Below, in pieces: positions 34,001-43,606 of a DNA stretch of 64,000 bases. A model generated the notes under the pieces. It saw only the letters and a program-made list of their open reading frames with translations. It was not told where the DNA came from and searched no databases. Source of the DNA: Mikania micrantha (lineage: Eukaryota > Streptophyta > Magnoliopsida > Asterales > Asteraceae); the NCBI GenBank assembly GCA_009363875.1, contig CM018690.1, positions 2,902,788-2,966,787 of the forward strand, in the 5' to 3' direction. Both the position numbers and the translations under genes were made by a program. Each line of letters opens with the position of its first letter. The stretch's first letter is position 1.

Positions 34001-34251
34001 AGTGCTACGGAAGTGATTAAAACAGCGAACGAATCTAGAAACTTGTTAAAGGCGGAACAATCGGTGGATTCAGGCGACGGCAAGTGGTTACCGTGAGCAG
34101 TTGGCCGGAGAGAATAAGTGACGACGCAGGGCGTATAGAGATTGCGATGAGGGAGGTTTCTAGAGAGAGAAAGTGTTGAGTTTGGGGGACGATTTGCAGA
34201 GGGAAACCGAGAAGGGAGAGTTGGTGTGATGTATGTGGAGATGAATGCCAT
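18947..34251 (-). CDS. DEG1: DEG1 (DegP1) chloroplast thylakoid-lumen serine protease, 8 exons
   Basis: ATP-independent HtrA-family serine endopeptidase that degrades damaged lumenal and photosystem II proteins and can act as a chaperone (family knowledge from Arabidopsis DEG1). Exons (minus): 34251-33851, 33606-33484, 32427-32256, 31662-31625, 21388-21190, 21075-20923, 20791-20657, 19024-18947. All introns are GT-AG and all junctions keep frame, giving 432 aa plus TAA; Arabidopsis DEG1 is about 439 aa. Residues 1-70 look like a stromal transit peptide. A hydrophobic stretch at 72-90 ends in SAAA (95-98), a lumenal cleavage site. The catalytic triad is His166 (TNYHVI), Asp196 (DKDVAVL) and Ser275 (GNSGGPLL). 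A single PDZ domain spans about 318-425. Sequence through the protease domain matches DEG1 rather than DEG5 or DEG8. The gene is greatly stretched by intron 4. It appears intact. Confidence 0.95.
20000..20530. mobile_element. MITE-like element in DEG1 intron 7
   Basis: The ends GCTGTGTTGTCAAAATCCCT...GGCACACAC and, inverted, GCTATGTTGTCAAAGGCGAT...GGCACACTC form an imperfect inverted repeat of about 35 bp around a low-complexity TTTTGAACATT-rich core (20260-20380). Typical of hAT-like MITEs; no clear target duplication. Confidence 0.5.
20657..20791 (-). CDS. DEG1: DEG1 exon 7: PDZ core
   Basis: Exactly 45 codons (363-407), GT-AG bounded. Encodes GLQSTKRDTYGRLVLGDIIT and SVNGKKVANGGDLYRILDQC, the PDZ body. 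Confidence 0.93.
20923..21075 (-). CDS. DEG1: DEG1 exon 6: protease-PDZ linker and PDZ start
   Basis: Exactly 51 codons (312-362), GT-AG bounded. Encodes GGIVDQLVQFGKVTRP, then the GVLVLDAPPNGPAGKA strand of the PDZ domain. Confidence 0.93.
21190..21388 (-). CDS. DEG1: DEG1 exon 5: catalytic serine
   Basis: Codons 245-311, bounded by a TTTTTGTAG acceptor and a GTGAGTTA donor. Contains GRPIQDVIQTDAAINPGNSG with catalytic Ser275 and the SSGVGFSIPVDT end of the protease domain. Confidence 0.94.
21958..22195 (+). mobile_element. Au-like SINE, second copy (in DEG1 intron 4)
   Basis: Sense on +: AACGTTATTTTACTTA...GTGAAAATAACGTTA, then CATTGGGATGATTAACTTCA, CTTTGAGCC, CTTCGGAGCAGC, GGGATAGGTGTAAGG and a terminal TTTGTTTGTTTG run. 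Most of its length aligns with the SINE at 18305-18536 in the opposite orientation. No clean target duplication was seen. Confidence 0.7.
22518..22899 (+). repeat. 5' LTR of element T
   Basis: 382 bp, with TATAAATA at 22659-22666. Identical by eye to the 3' LTR except for a 33-bp expansion near its start, where a (CAAT)n run and a second ACTTATATTAATAT copy are inserted. Confidence 0.9.
22900..23988 (+). CDS. Gag-like protein of element T
   Basis: Open from ATG 22900 to TGA 23986-23988, about 362 aa. The frame also extends upstream into the LTR, but the ATG at the LTR edge, or the METRATNV methionine at codon 12, is the likely start. Residues about 20-75 are rich in Gln/Glu/Leu and look coiled-coil. 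QLQLPEFNGFDPHGWLQKAN with LYFDIN and HHWFTTL then matches the start of Retrotrans_gag. After about residue 190 the similarity ends; the rest is basic, has no zinc knuckle I can see, and probably derives from deleted gag-pol sequence. Intact despite being non-autonomous. A role in packaging is an inference. Confidence 0.7.
   Translation: MVRPALDLPCSMETRATNVRLDAHEHQIQQLQADVTEIKSTLQLLEEERAESAEFRKFVLAWMKHQEQPPIDRSSGTRNSSGLFSLSNSNLGSIQAPMGVPGAATQLQLPEFNGFDPHGWLQKANLYFDINPLPDELRLPLVQFRMIGVAHHWFTTLTQIWESITWPEFQSELLQRFQGFEIPNPCEKSHSIHASVINFVANKEEESVASKPSLAFFCYQHNYGPLTGHGPQMLGQGEPTRVHAPNLTRKRFPVCFNDRVHIKMGNGYLIHVPEWDTGLRSTPKTDISCLFPAIRSGVASTPELGHVLHHDHGVLHPSRLDWKGRKKKRLCLRWGNRYGPARKCPEGKIIGAKLVSWLTPKS
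23980..24018 (+). promoter_or_regulatory. Element T hairpin plus polypurine tract
   Basis: A perfect 8-bp stem, AAGTCTTG-AGGA-CAAGACTT (23980-23999), overlaps the ORF stop TGA (23986-23988). The purine run AAGGGGGGAGTAA follows, and the LTR starts at 24019. Confidence 0.75.
24019..24367 (+). repeat. 3' LTR of element T
   Basis: 349 bp, TGATAGAG...TTCATCA, directly after the polypurine tract and directly before the TTATC target duplication. Confidence 0.9.
24704..25252. mobile_element. hAT-like MITE with AGGGGTGTAAACGA ends
   Basis: The terminal inverted repeat is TAGGGGTGTAAACGAACC at the left and GGCTCGTTTACACCCCT at the right. TATTACC flanks both sides (24697-24703, 25253-25259). The interior has arrays of CGAGCC/GAGCTCGAGC in both orientations, including (GAGCC)n near 25071-25096, around an AT-rich centre. 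The CAGGGGTGTAAACGA terminus is common in plant hAT MITEs. Confidence 0.75.
25398..26405. mobile_element. Foldback element with about 230-bp terminal inverted repeats
   Basis: The left arm (25398-about 25630) starts ATTAAGATATTAAATG and GTTTTAGGGGAGA. The right arm (about 26165-26405) is its inverse with roughly 20% mismatch. Shared blocks include CTGGTGCCAAAAG, CATATCCCA and AATTAAAGGG. The 530-bp centre has no clear gene. Long arms suggest a Mutator-like or foldback MITE. I could not identify a target duplication. Confidence 0.65.
28151..28486. mobile_element. hAT-like MITE inside the copia remnant
   Basis: Ends are TAGGGGTGC and CACCCCTA. The flanks TCAGCGAC (28143-28150) and TCGGCGAC (28487-28494) form an 8-bp target duplication with one mismatch, as expected for hAT. 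The interior is made of repeated CGGATATCCGAAA palindromic units. Confidence 0.8.
28518..29305. mobile_element. MITE with GGGGCCGTTTGG ends inside the copia remnant
   Basis: The left end GGGGCCGTTTGGTAGTGTCT and the right end ...AGACACCACCAAACAGCCCC are inverted repeats. Subterminal TCTGAATGG/TTAAG motifs repeat near both ends. The GC-rich centre (28680-29140) has long open frames on both strands with CGAGCGACGGCG repeats that do not look like protein. Target duplication unclear. Confidence 0.7.
30150..30285 (+). mobile_element. Au-like SINE fragment, third copy
   Basis: Contains AAGCCAAGGGTCTCTTTAGA, TTCCATTGGGATAAAGGTAA, a CCTCAGACTCTACTAAGTAA stretch and a terminal TTTGTTTGTTTG. It is the 3' half of the same SINE family and more diverged. 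Confidence 0.6.
30286..31624. other. Rest of DEG1 intron 4, nothing recognised
   Basis: AT-rich with a T-rich stretch at 30990-31130. Open frames here are low-complexity hydrophobic runs and not credible genes. Confidence 0.5.
31625..31662 (-). CDS. DEG1: DEG1 exon 4 (38-bp micro-exon)
   Basis: Codons 233-244 plus two bases of 245: FGLDHTLTTGVI. The acceptor is TTTTGCAG and the donor GTATGAAT. It was placed by the reading frame and by conservation of this loop between Asp and Ser in the family. The following intron is the 10.2 kb one. Confidence 0.9.
32256..32427 (-). CDS. DEG1: DEG1 exon 3: catalytic aspartate
   Basis: Codons 175-232, bounded by an ATTCAG acceptor and a GTGAGTGT donor. Contains FDQDKDVAVL (catalytic Asp196) and ends VFAIGNP. 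Confidence 0.93.
32428..33483 (-). other. DEG1 intron 2
   Basis: 1056 bp, GT-AG. No coding signal. 32980-33180 resembles the inside of a copia-type LTR but has no defined ends. Confidence 0.6.
33484..33606 (-). CDS. DEG1: DEG1 exon 2: catalytic histidine
   Basis: Codons 134-175, bounded by a TTATCTAG acceptor and a GTTGGTTA donor. Contains GSGSGFVWD and the TNYHVI motif with catalytic His166. Confidence 0.93.
33851..34251 (-). CDS. DEG1: DEG1 exon 1: targeting region and protease start
   Basis: Encodes residues 1-133 and two bases of codon 134. The start ATG (34249-34251) is the first in a frame that gives a Ser/Pro/Arg-rich transit peptide, a hydrophobic thylakoid-transfer segment and an AxA-type cleavage site. 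It ends in the conserved NTPSVVYITNLAS segment before a GTATATC donor. Confidence 0.93.
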
Positions 34252-34814
34252 TGCTGAGGATGCTTATCAACGATGACTTGTTTTTATTTGATTCCAGTGG
34301 AGTGGATGCATAGACTTTGGATTTGTAGAAGACGTGAGCTCTTTTTTCGCTGCGTCTGCAGAAGGAGAGGTGGACCAAATGTCTGCAGTCTGTAAGAAGA
34401 AGACTGTTTTTTAACGTCAGCAAGCTGCTAAATAAATTGCAGAACATTTCTATCAAATGGGTGCAAGATGGTGGTTGTCTAAACTGATTGAAATTGTGCA
34501 TTCGATTCTAGGATAAAGAAGTGATTATTAATTAAAAACAAGGCATTTCATGTTTGTAAAGTTAATGTATATCCATTCTGAATGCACTAACAGGGAATAC
34601 ATATAAGTTTTGAACTTTTTATGTTAGAGCTATCCAGATCTAGAATTATAACCTTCATCAAAATCATTCATGCGCGGATCCGTATATTCGCTCCAATCAG
34701 TGCGCTTTTGATTTTGAGTTTGTTGTTGAACTAGGGTTTGTGAGTCATTCGGTTGGTGGATGAATTGTCGAGACATGTTGAAGCTCTGCACAAATCCAGC
34801 TAAAGGGTGTTGTC
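34252..34814. other. DEG1 5' flank
   Basis: Presumed promoter and 5' UTR of DEG1 (read on minus). No clear TATA box could be assigned, and none of the short frames here has recognisable motifs. Confidence 0.4.
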
Positions 34815-35075
34815 GTCGGCGGAGATGGTGGTTGTCGGTGGCGGAGATGGCTGATGCTTCTCGGTGGCTGTGGACAGCACCGGTGGGAGAGCGTCGGTGG
34901 CTGTGGGAGGCGGCGCTATGCTTCTCGGCGGTGGAGATGGTGGTTGTCGGCGGCGGAGATGGCTGATGCTTCTCGGTGGCTGTGGACAGCGCCGGTGGGA
35001 GAGCGCCGATGGCTATGGGAGGCGGCGCTATGCTTCTCGGCGGCGGAGATGGTGGTTGCCGGCGGTGGAGCTGGG
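34815..35075 (+). repeat. GC-rich 112-bp tandem repeat, about 2.3 copies
   Basis: GGAGATGG marks unit starts at 34821, 34933 and 35045. Each unit carries CTGATGCTTCTCGGTGGCTG and GGGAGGCGGCGCTATGCTTC. Because 112 is not a multiple of 3, the repeat reads in different frames, so the Gly/Trp-rich open frames across it are unlikely to be a gene. Confidence 0.8.
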
Positions 35076-36124
35076 GATGAGAAGGGGGCGACGGCTGAAG
35101 CTCAAAAGGAGATAGACTACGGGAAGATACAAATGATTTTTTTTTTTGAAACCCCTAATTTGAAACTCACGGAAAGAGGTATGAAGAGAGGGGAAGAGGT
35201 TAGTCCAGGTCTGCGCCAAAAAGAGGTCGCGCAGACCTTTTTTAATGAAAGGTCTTCGAGAAAACAAACAGTTTGTGGAGCCCATCCTCTGTCCGTGGTC
35301 TGTGCGGCGCAGACATAAGAGGCCAGAAGAGCTTTTTGGAAAAAAAACAAACACTGCCTAACTTTAACCATACAAATATAATAATAATCTTGCGTATTTA
35401 AATAAATCAACTTTTGTAATAACACTGTAACATTTCTATAAAAGTATAAAACATTTTAATTTGGACTCTCTTGTAATAAACATTAAATAATAATTAAATA
35501 TATTTTTATGCATTTTCAAATAAAAAAAAGAAAAAAAAACTTTTTAAAAATACGTTAAAGTATAATAATATTAAAAAATCAAATTATTACAAGATATAAC
35601 AATTTTAAAAACAGATTTATAAAACGAAATTCTAAACAAACAAACTTTAAAAAAATAGTGTTTAAAAAAATAATATTATCATTTTATTATTTAAAATATT
35701 AAATTATATATAATTTAATCAAATTTTATATTAAATATCGTCTTATATTGTCTAAATTTTCATTACTGACTGACTATTATATTTTCTATTCAACTTATGT
35801 AATACACAAAGTACTTTTTTTAACAGCAAAGGTCCGGTTATCCGGGATTATCCTGACAAATAGATCATCCTTTTACTCGAAGAATAGAGCGTAATGAATT
35901 GACTCGCTTGTACAGGAGAAAACATACAACTAGAAAAACCACTGACATAACCCAGAGTAACATTTGCACCAAGTAAAACTCAAATCCAAAACCTCTCATT
36001 AGAGAAGACTATTATAATAACACACAAAGTACTAACCAAATTTTTAGAATAGTAAAGATTATTATAATAATAACTAGGTTTATTTCCGTCCGTGCATTAC
36101 GGTGGGTTATCACAATACACTTAC
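35076..36124. other. Gap with MITE-like and AT-rich sequence
   Basis: 35200-35360 has CTGCG/CGCAGAC motifs in both orientations and an AAAACAAACACTGCC edge, which suggests the end of a MITE, but I could not find its partner. 35400-35800 is very AT-rich. No gene seen. Confidence 0.4.
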
Positions 36125-36490
36125 GAGAACGGATATTATATATCATTTACAAAATCATAAGTTACATTGCAAAATCAAATCTTTTATCACAAACTAAACC
36201 CTAAACCTACAATTTTTTTCTTCTTTTGTCAAAAGTGTGAAACCCAAAAAGACACTATTCTTTTTTTATTTCTTCTTGTGTCAAAGTGTGAAACTCAAAA
36301 AATATCACAGTATGCTTGCGAGAACAGATATTATATATCACTTGCAAAATCATAAGTTAAATATCAAAATCAAATCTCTCATTACAAACTAAACCATAAA
36401 CCCTAAATTCACACATTTTTTTCTTCTTATGTCAAAAGTGTGAAATCCTTTTGTTTCTTCATGTGTCAAAGTGTGAAACCATGAAAAGAT
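36125..36490 (+). repeat. Tandem duplication, unit about 185 bp
   Basis: Unit 1 (36125-about 36312) and unit 2 (about 36313-36490) share GAGAAC(G/A)GATATTATATAT, AAATCATAAGTTA, ACAAACTAAACC and the TGTCAAAAGTGTGAAA / TGTGTCAAAGTGTGAAAC pair. The inner TGTCAAA(G)TGTGAAAC motif is itself repeated within each unit. Confidence 0.75.
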
Positions 36491-36699
36491 ATTGTTCCTT
36501 TTTCATGATTTTTAATACAATAATATATAGTAATATAACAAAGGGAACTATAAATTAATTTTATATATAATATTTGTACACATTGGAATCCTTTCTTAAT
36601 ACAAGAACATTATGTTGAAGCTCATTTGATTATTTATTGATTCTACTATATGTTGTTTGATCACGTACGCTTGTTAGTTAGGATTCCACACGATCTAAC

Positions 36700-37984
36700 T
36701 TGTTTTAGTTGATGTCATTAGATCCTTAGAAATTACAAGGACGTACAGGACATTTATCTCATAGATTCCATTGTGTGGCTTTGCTTCAAAATAAAACATA
36801 CCATTCAAATATGAAAAAAAATAACCATTTTCATCAAAATCATACTTAAAACCATGTTCACACAAAGAAACTGAAACGATTTTCAAGTCAAACTAGGAAT
36901 GAAACAAACATTGTTTAAAACAAGTTCTAAACCATTAGGAAGTAAAAGAACATATTCCCACACTTCCTTGCCTGCAACATTTTGTCCATTTCAATTCCCA
37001 CATGGAGTTCCAAGTCGCCCCTTTTCAGCTTCTTAACGTTCTTTAGTCCTTGCAAATCATTACATACATGAAAACCACATCCGGTGTCAAACACCCAAGA
37101 TTTGCTAGAAAAAGAAAAGATTTCCTTAATGAAAATACCTTAGGTGCTTGCAGTAGGACTCTTCTTTTGCTTTATCTTAGCGTTTTTAGGGCAATTTCTC
37201 CTCTAATGCCCGGTTTCGTCATGAAGCATTTTTCATCCTTTAGAGTTTTACTCTTGGCAACCACCTTCCTTTTGCCCTTTCCCTTACCTTTCACGCTCTT
37301 CTTGCCCTTACCTTTGGATTTCTCAACTCGACCCTCCTTGATCATCAGCATCGAACCAACTTTGTTAGAGCTTGGTATGTTCATCTCAGTAGTTTTGAGC
37401 ATCATATGTAGCTTTGGGATGGTCTTGTTCCAAGCATTCGTATTATAGTTTAATGTGAACGGGTCATATGACTTAGGCAATGAATTAAGGATTACATCCC
37501 CGGCTAATTCATTTGCCAGTGGAGACTCAAGACGTGCTAGATGATCAATGAAACCCTTCATCTTTAGTACATGAGTACTAACTGAAGGACCTTCTTGCAT
37601 GCGACAATCTAAGAGTGATTTTATCACTTCAAAGCATTCACGTCGACTGTGTTGCTGAAATATTTCGAGCATATGCTGAATAATCTCATATGCATTCATG
37701 TTTTCCAGGCTCTTTTGGAGTTCTGGAATCATAGAAGCTAGCATCAAGCAAGAAACCTTGACAGAATCATCTACATGTTTTTCATAGGCTTTACATGCTA
37801 CACCCATAGCAATCACAGGCTCTTCAGGGATTGGTGTCTCAAAGACATAAAACTTGTTGTTAATCCTGAGAACAATTCTCAGGTTACAGTACTAATCCAT
37901 GAAGTTAGATTTCTTGAGCTTATCCTTCTCAAGGATAGGATTAAGAATAAACCATGAATAAGTGGAGTTTGCGTCAGCAGACAT
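36700..37984 (-). pseudogene. Ty1/copia gag and protease remnant
   Basis: The frame opens at ATG 37982-37984 (MSADANSTYSW), has a TAG at 37892-37894 and is then open (37816-37172) through the UBN2-type gag: LMLASMIPELQKSLENMNAY, then ILNSLPKSYDPF and LHMMLKTTEMN. A Lys/Gly-rich tail KGKGKKSVKGKGKGKRK follows. Further down, VFDTGCGFHVCN is the protease/pre-integrase junction and HTMESMR the pre-integrase region. Order and motifs are copia. No LTR or primer site could be assigned. Several later stops show it is dead. Confidence 0.8.
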
Positions 37985-39376
37985 CTACAAATTTCAACAT
38001 TATTAAGTTTAGTATTTTTCATGCTTGTCCTAATTATATTATGACCCATGCACAAAATATTTTAGTAGGAATGAGATCTTGCTTTGTTATAATCAATGAA
38101 TGGTTGTACACTCTCCATTATTATGACTAGGAAGGTAGGTAACGATTACCAGTTGTGCCTCCCACACAACTCTCAATTTTGGGATTGGTTGATGGGTATA
38201 GTCAACCATTTGTACGTTTGCCCCAACTTCACCTACTTAACATATTAAGTGATATCCGTCCTTATTTCGTAACTGAAAAACCAGCCTAAGTAACTTAGGA
38301 ATCACGATTGTTCCTTTAACCAAAACCGTAGGCCGGATGCAGGGTAAATCTCTAACATTGGGGGTTCGGATAAATTGGTTAAAGTGTAACCTATTATGAT
38401 GGTTCATAAATCTCCATTTTAATAATTTGGTATTTCTTCTATGTTTATTTACCATTGGGGTCAAAAAACACATTGGACGACTTATAACATGAAGTAAGTC
38501 GTGCAATTTCTTTTAGTAAAATCCAATTTTGCATATGGTTTGCGTTTGCTTGAAACTCCTTTCAAACATTCGACTCGATTAATTTTATATACCTTATTTT
38601 AATCTAAGTCGGTAGTTTGCGCGAACCAAATTTAAACTAAGAAGTTTAATTCATCAAAATAAACTTTTTTATTTTATAATTTGTTTTATTGTTTAAATGA
38701 AACAACTTTTTATCTAAATACCTTTTTAGTAATTATAAAACTTCTTTTATATTTACTATTGTTTTTCAAAGATTGTAACAAACATTTTTTTTTGTCAGTT
38801 TTATATTTCCTAAACATTTAACAACCACAAACAAAAAAATATAACTATAAATCAAGCCCTAATCTAATTTATACGGTTTTGTTTGAGCCATCAAACTTAA
38901 AACAAATTAGGTATAGGGTTTACAAATCAACGTATTGATTGTAATCTCCCACTTGATCCAAGATTTCTATATTCATGCTCCTTTAATGACTACATTTTGG
39001 TCTTCAATTCCATTTGCACGGTTACATACATAAATTCTACATATTTATAAAAAACAGAAATCTAATCTATTGCATTGGGTCCAAATATCCGTAATATACA
39101 TCCAACAAAAATTGAAAACCAAAAATTACAACCATTCAACCGGGTCAGATCCTAAGGCTCGAACATACAATTTTTTTTGACAATTAAAGCATAAGATCGA
39201 TTAAAACAATGTTTATTCGTGTGTAAAAGTGGATATGATGTCATTATTGGGAATCCATGTAAGTATTTTATCTTTTGATTAATCATATGAATTAAAAAGT
39301 CAGATTTACCTTTACGGAAGCATTAGGTTACAAATCTTTTGTTTCAAAACAAAATTCCCAAAACCAAGTATCCAGA
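37985..39376. other. Gap, probably eroded copia leader/LTR and AT-rich DNA
   Basis: It lies upstream of the minus-strand copia gag and would hold its leader and LTR, but no primer-binding site or TG...CA pair is visible. 38600-38900 is AT-rich. No gene is credible. Confidence 0.4.
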
Positions 39377-40430
39377 TTGTAACACCTCGACCGATGGCGG
39401 AAACATCAGGGTGGCACGAAGTGTAGATTGTTCATAGCACAAGGTATATAGTTGTAAATAATTCAAACATCTCATTCAATTTCTCATTAATTTCACACAT
39501 TCAATACATTGTTTAAACATTCAAACCCTAACTATTACATCAATTGAATTTGAAACATTAAACTTAAATGAAATTAAATCCAAGCTCAATAAATTAGCTA
39601 ATTGGCATCCCCACCTGAAACATGTTTAAAAATCAAGTGTCAACTACAAAGAGCTGGTAAGTGATCATAGGTTTGATCATATAACAAAATAGTTTAATAA
39701 TAGATAAGTTAACACATGTGAATACTAAGCACAAATGAACATAGATTGTAAATGAACAAACATTAGATCAGATAGTTAAGTTTGAACAGTAGGAAACAAT
39801 CTGTAATCTTTAGGGTTTTTGGTTTTCTAAATTGAAAAGTAATGATGGCATATTTATAAAAGAAAGTTCAAGTGGGTATTAACTCAATTAAAATTCCAAA
39901 ACACGCACACACATATATATATATTGAGATTTAATTCAAGATATGAATTAATTATATATATATATATATATATGTAGGTGTTTAAAATAAACTTTAAACT
40001 TAAATGATATATTTGATTAAAAATAAAAATTATTAAGATATTTAAAAACTATAATTTTATTTTTAGTTATAAATGTGTTATATAAATATACAAATAACTT
40101 TTTAACATATAATTATTTAAAATAAACATTAATAACACTAAAACTTTACATGATTATTAAAAGTATAAAGAATTACTAATTTTCACAGTTTTATAAAAAC
40201 CTTAAGAATTACTAAGATGTATAATGTTAAAAATTATAAAGGACTTGTATATATTATAATTTTTATACTTATAATGAGGTTTTACAGAAAATAATAATAC
40301 AAGGTATTTTGAGGGATAGAAGTGTAAATAATAGAACTAGAATTAGTGGTAATAGAAACTAAGGGTTAAAAGAAGCAACATATATGAAAAGATAAGGGGC
40401 TGATATGTAAATTCTATTGTACAGCCCACT
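39377..40430 (-). repeat. Probable truncated gypsy LTR in reverse orientation
   Basis: Starts TGTAACACCTCGACC and has the layout seen at the start of the element 3 LTR: a CGGAAAC stretch, then CACCTGAAACATGTTTAAAA followed by GTCAACTAC. 39950-39973 is an (AT)n run. The far end is not defined; the copia LTR of element A follows. Confidence 0.4.
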
Positions 40431-40790
40431 CAAAGACGAAGACTAACAAAGTCAACCTGTGACCGGCTAAAGACCTGATTTTGACCATTTTCGTCTACTG
40501 TATTTCGTGTACTTACATTTTAGAGTACTCGAACCAATTTTTGTGTATAGGGTTCGTGTACTCCTAGAATAGTATATATAGACGTATTTTGTACTGTTCT
40601 AGGTTGGATTCCCGAGGCAATTGCTCTCTAGACGTACTGAGGCATTGTTCTTGCGAACTTCACGAAATATTCAAAGAAAGCATTTTCCATCTCTTCTTGT
40701 GATGCTAATATGGATTCCGCACACTTTAGAGTCATTTGATGCCGATAGGAGCCATAAAGCTCGTGACTTGATCAGATCTGGACCTACATG

Positions 40791-40803
40791 TGGTATCAAA
40801 GCC
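40791..40803 (+). promoter_or_regulatory. Primer-binding site of element A
   Basis: TGGTATCAAAGCC. Plant initiator-Met tRNA sites read TGGTATCAGAGC, so there is one mismatch. Confidence 0.65.
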
Positions 40804-40924
40804 TTTGAGCTCTTTTCCACATCAAGGTAAAAGCTTTTTCGTGCAAGTTTGACACTTTCTTGATCCCCTCTTCATCATCCAGTTGCTGTTAAAATTTGGG
40901 GCTCTGAATCTTAAAGAATTTTTC

Positions 40925-41225
40925 TATGGAAAATTTTCAAGTATTTTCGAGTTCTAAGTTTCGAGATCTGATTTTCGAGTACAACATTTCGAGATAAGAT
41001 TTTCAAGTACAGCATTTCGAGATCTGGTTTTCGAGTACTCCTGTTTCAGTTCAACAACCTTAGAGGAATTGTTTTTGAGTTTTTGGGTTTCAGGTACTAC
41101 ATTTCGAGAACAAGTTTTCGAGTACAGCATTTCGAATACTTGGTTTTTGAGAACAACATTTCGAGTACTTGGTTTTCGAGAACAACTTTTCATATACTTG
41201 GATTTCGGGTACTATAATTCGAGCA
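40925..41225 (+). repeat. Array of TTTCGAG motifs in the leader of element A
   Basis: TTTCGAGNAC(A) or close variants (TTTTCGAGTACA, ATTTCGAGATC, TTTCGAGAACA) recur more than 14 times at about 17-21 bp spacing, between the primer site and the gag coding region. Confidence 0.7.
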
Positions 41226-41281
41226 GTTTTGGAACACTTGAGGATTTCGAGAACTTAGACTTAGAAAATTTTCAGTTCATC

Positions 41282-43606
41282 TTGGCATCCAAAAATCTTA
41301 CCAACTTATCCAACTTACTGAATTTGGATAATGAGATTGACACAAGAACTAAGCCACCAAGGCTTGTATCAGGAGACAACTTTCAAGACTGGAAGTCCAT
41401 ATTCCGGTCTTTTATCAAGTATACAGATCCAAAGTTATGGAGATCGATTGAGGAGGAGCCTTATGTGCCTATGTACCAGAGTGAGTTAAATGGGCTAATC
41501 ACCAAAGATCCGGAGTTGTACACTGAAAACGACATCCTATTGAAAGAGAAGGATGACAAGGCATACGCCTCAATTACTATGGCACTGTCAACTGATGTGG
41601 CTCATGGGTTCAAGGAGCACCAGACCACCAAACAACTTTGGGATGCGTTAGTGGAACGCTTCGAAGGGAATGAGGATATGAGAGAAAGTCGCAAAGACAT
41701 GTTGAGGTAACGGTTCAACATGTTTAATCATATCAAGGGATAGTCCCTAGAAGCCCAACTCAATATATTTACTCACCTGATGACATAGATGACAAGTGCT
41801 GGGATTGAAATGTCAAAGGGAGAAGTTAACAAGAAACTCTTGAATTCACTACCATACAACTGGAACTCCAATTGGACAACAATCAAGAGGACAAAGGACA
41901 TGTACAAGACTTCTCTTAGTGAGTTGATCTCAATCATCAACTCATATGACATGGATGACAAACAAAGGGCACTTAATCATGCCAGTTCCATGGGCATTGC
42001 CCCTGCATCTGAGAATGCTGCTCTCTTGCCTGCCATCAATTTTCAAGCTTCTGGCTCTCAGCATTGCCAGACCCCTTCATCTCAGTCTGTTCCTTTTGAG
42101 ACTGCATTCATTTCTTTAGGGCAAGTCAGTTCAGTGCCCAAAATCAGCCCGGAAAGTGTGGAGAATCTGCTGTTGTTCAAAGGATTCATGAACAGTTACA
42201 ATGCTTTCATTGCTGGAGAATTGGCACCGGCCAATCTCACTCAAGACAACTTGAAGCAGATCAACCCAGCTGATGAGGAAGAAATGGATATCTCATGGCA
42301 GATGGCCATGGCGGTCTTTCGGGCAAAGAAGTTCATCAAAAAGTATAGCAGGAACAGTTGTTGAAACAACCCAAGGAGGAAGCTGGGATTTGATAAGTCA
42401 AAGCTGAGGTGCTACAATTGTGACCAGCCGGGTCACTTTGCTCAGGAATGTAAGCTGCCTAAGGTCGTGAAGGAGGAAGAGAAGAAGCCTGATGAGAAGG
42501 TTGTAGCTGGAGGAGGAGCAAGCACATCCATGGCATTGGTCACGCAAGAAATTGACTCCTATGATTGGAGTGACCAAGTGCAAAAGCTTGAGATGACTTT
42601 GAGCCATGCGTTCATGGCTGAGGTGGATGATAAGCGCAATGAGGCAATAGAAAATCTCTGCTCTATTTCTTGCATTGAGACGGTTTTTAAGTACCGTTCT
42701 CACAATGAGGACTTAATCAAGGGAGTCACCAAACTTAAATATTTTAACTCTGAATTTCTTAAAAATGAAGCACTTTTCAAAAGAAAACTTGACGCTGAAA
42801 GGCGTGATATTTCACAATTGAAAGAACTTTTAAATGATAAAGAGTCCAACTATCGGGACGCCAAGCGTCGGATAGATGAACTCTTCTCAGAGTTAGAACA
42901 TGTTAAAACTCAGTTGTCCAAAACCAAAATCAAAGCTGATAAATATGAGTATGCAAGTACCGTGGTGGCTAACATGATTGATGTCCAGTGTAGGAGAAAG
43001 GAGAAAATTGGGCTTAGTTTTACTGAGGTGAAACCTCCATTTAACCGTAACTACTCCATCCTGCCCAATATCAACACATCTGTTGATGATCTGCTGTTGA
43101 AGTCAGACCGAAGGTCTGATTTCACCACTGGTTCTAACAAACCAGTGCCTCTTACAGCAGATCCTGTTGTGACTGACCTTAATGATTCTAACAGTTCTGA
43201 GGTTTGTGCAGAAAGTGTGAGTGTTTCAGGTTCAAAGGAGAAGAATGAGGAAAGAAGTGCTAGCAGGAGCACAGATTGTTCAACTTCACATAGCAAATCA
43301 CATTGTGTTCCCATAGTTTATTTTGTTGGAAGATTTGAATCAATCACTATTAAACCAAATGAAATGATTAAGGAGTTTAAGATTAAGTTTACTAAAATCA
43401 ATGATGATGTTAATCACAAAATTGTCTTAGAATCATATATTTCTCCTTTGACTGAGCAGGAAACTCAGGTTCATTCCACAGTCACTCCTGAGATGGGTTC
43501 AAAGTTAAACCCTAACTTTGAATCTTATGTTCCAAATGGGTCATTGGAACAAGCCTCCACAAGTTCTATCTCTGGTCTGAGTGACTGTCTGCATCGACCT
43601 ACTTAA
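41282..43606 (+). pseudogene. Element A gag with UBN2, zinc knuckle and long coiled-coil tail
   Basis: One frame throughout, cut by four stops at 41708, 41741, 41786 and 42362 with no frameshift seen. It likely began at 41282, where TTG stands where a start would be expected. UBN2-type gag: NFQDWKSIFRSFI, then TKQLWDALVERFEGNEDMRE and KKLLNSLPYNWNS. Zinc knuckle CYNCDQPGHFAQEC at 42410-42451. Then about 380 residues: a charged heptad-rich region (42720-42960, KRKLDAERRDISQLKELL), and a Ser-rich tail. Such post-knuckle coiled coils occur in some plant copia-like gag genes. No pol follows. Confidence 0.7.

Noticed and set aside
34854..35318. Gly/Trp/Arg-rich open frames (up to 154 aa) upstream of DEG1
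   Set aside because: They run through a 112-bp tandem repeat that is not a multiple of three, in several frames and both strands; no domain is visible.
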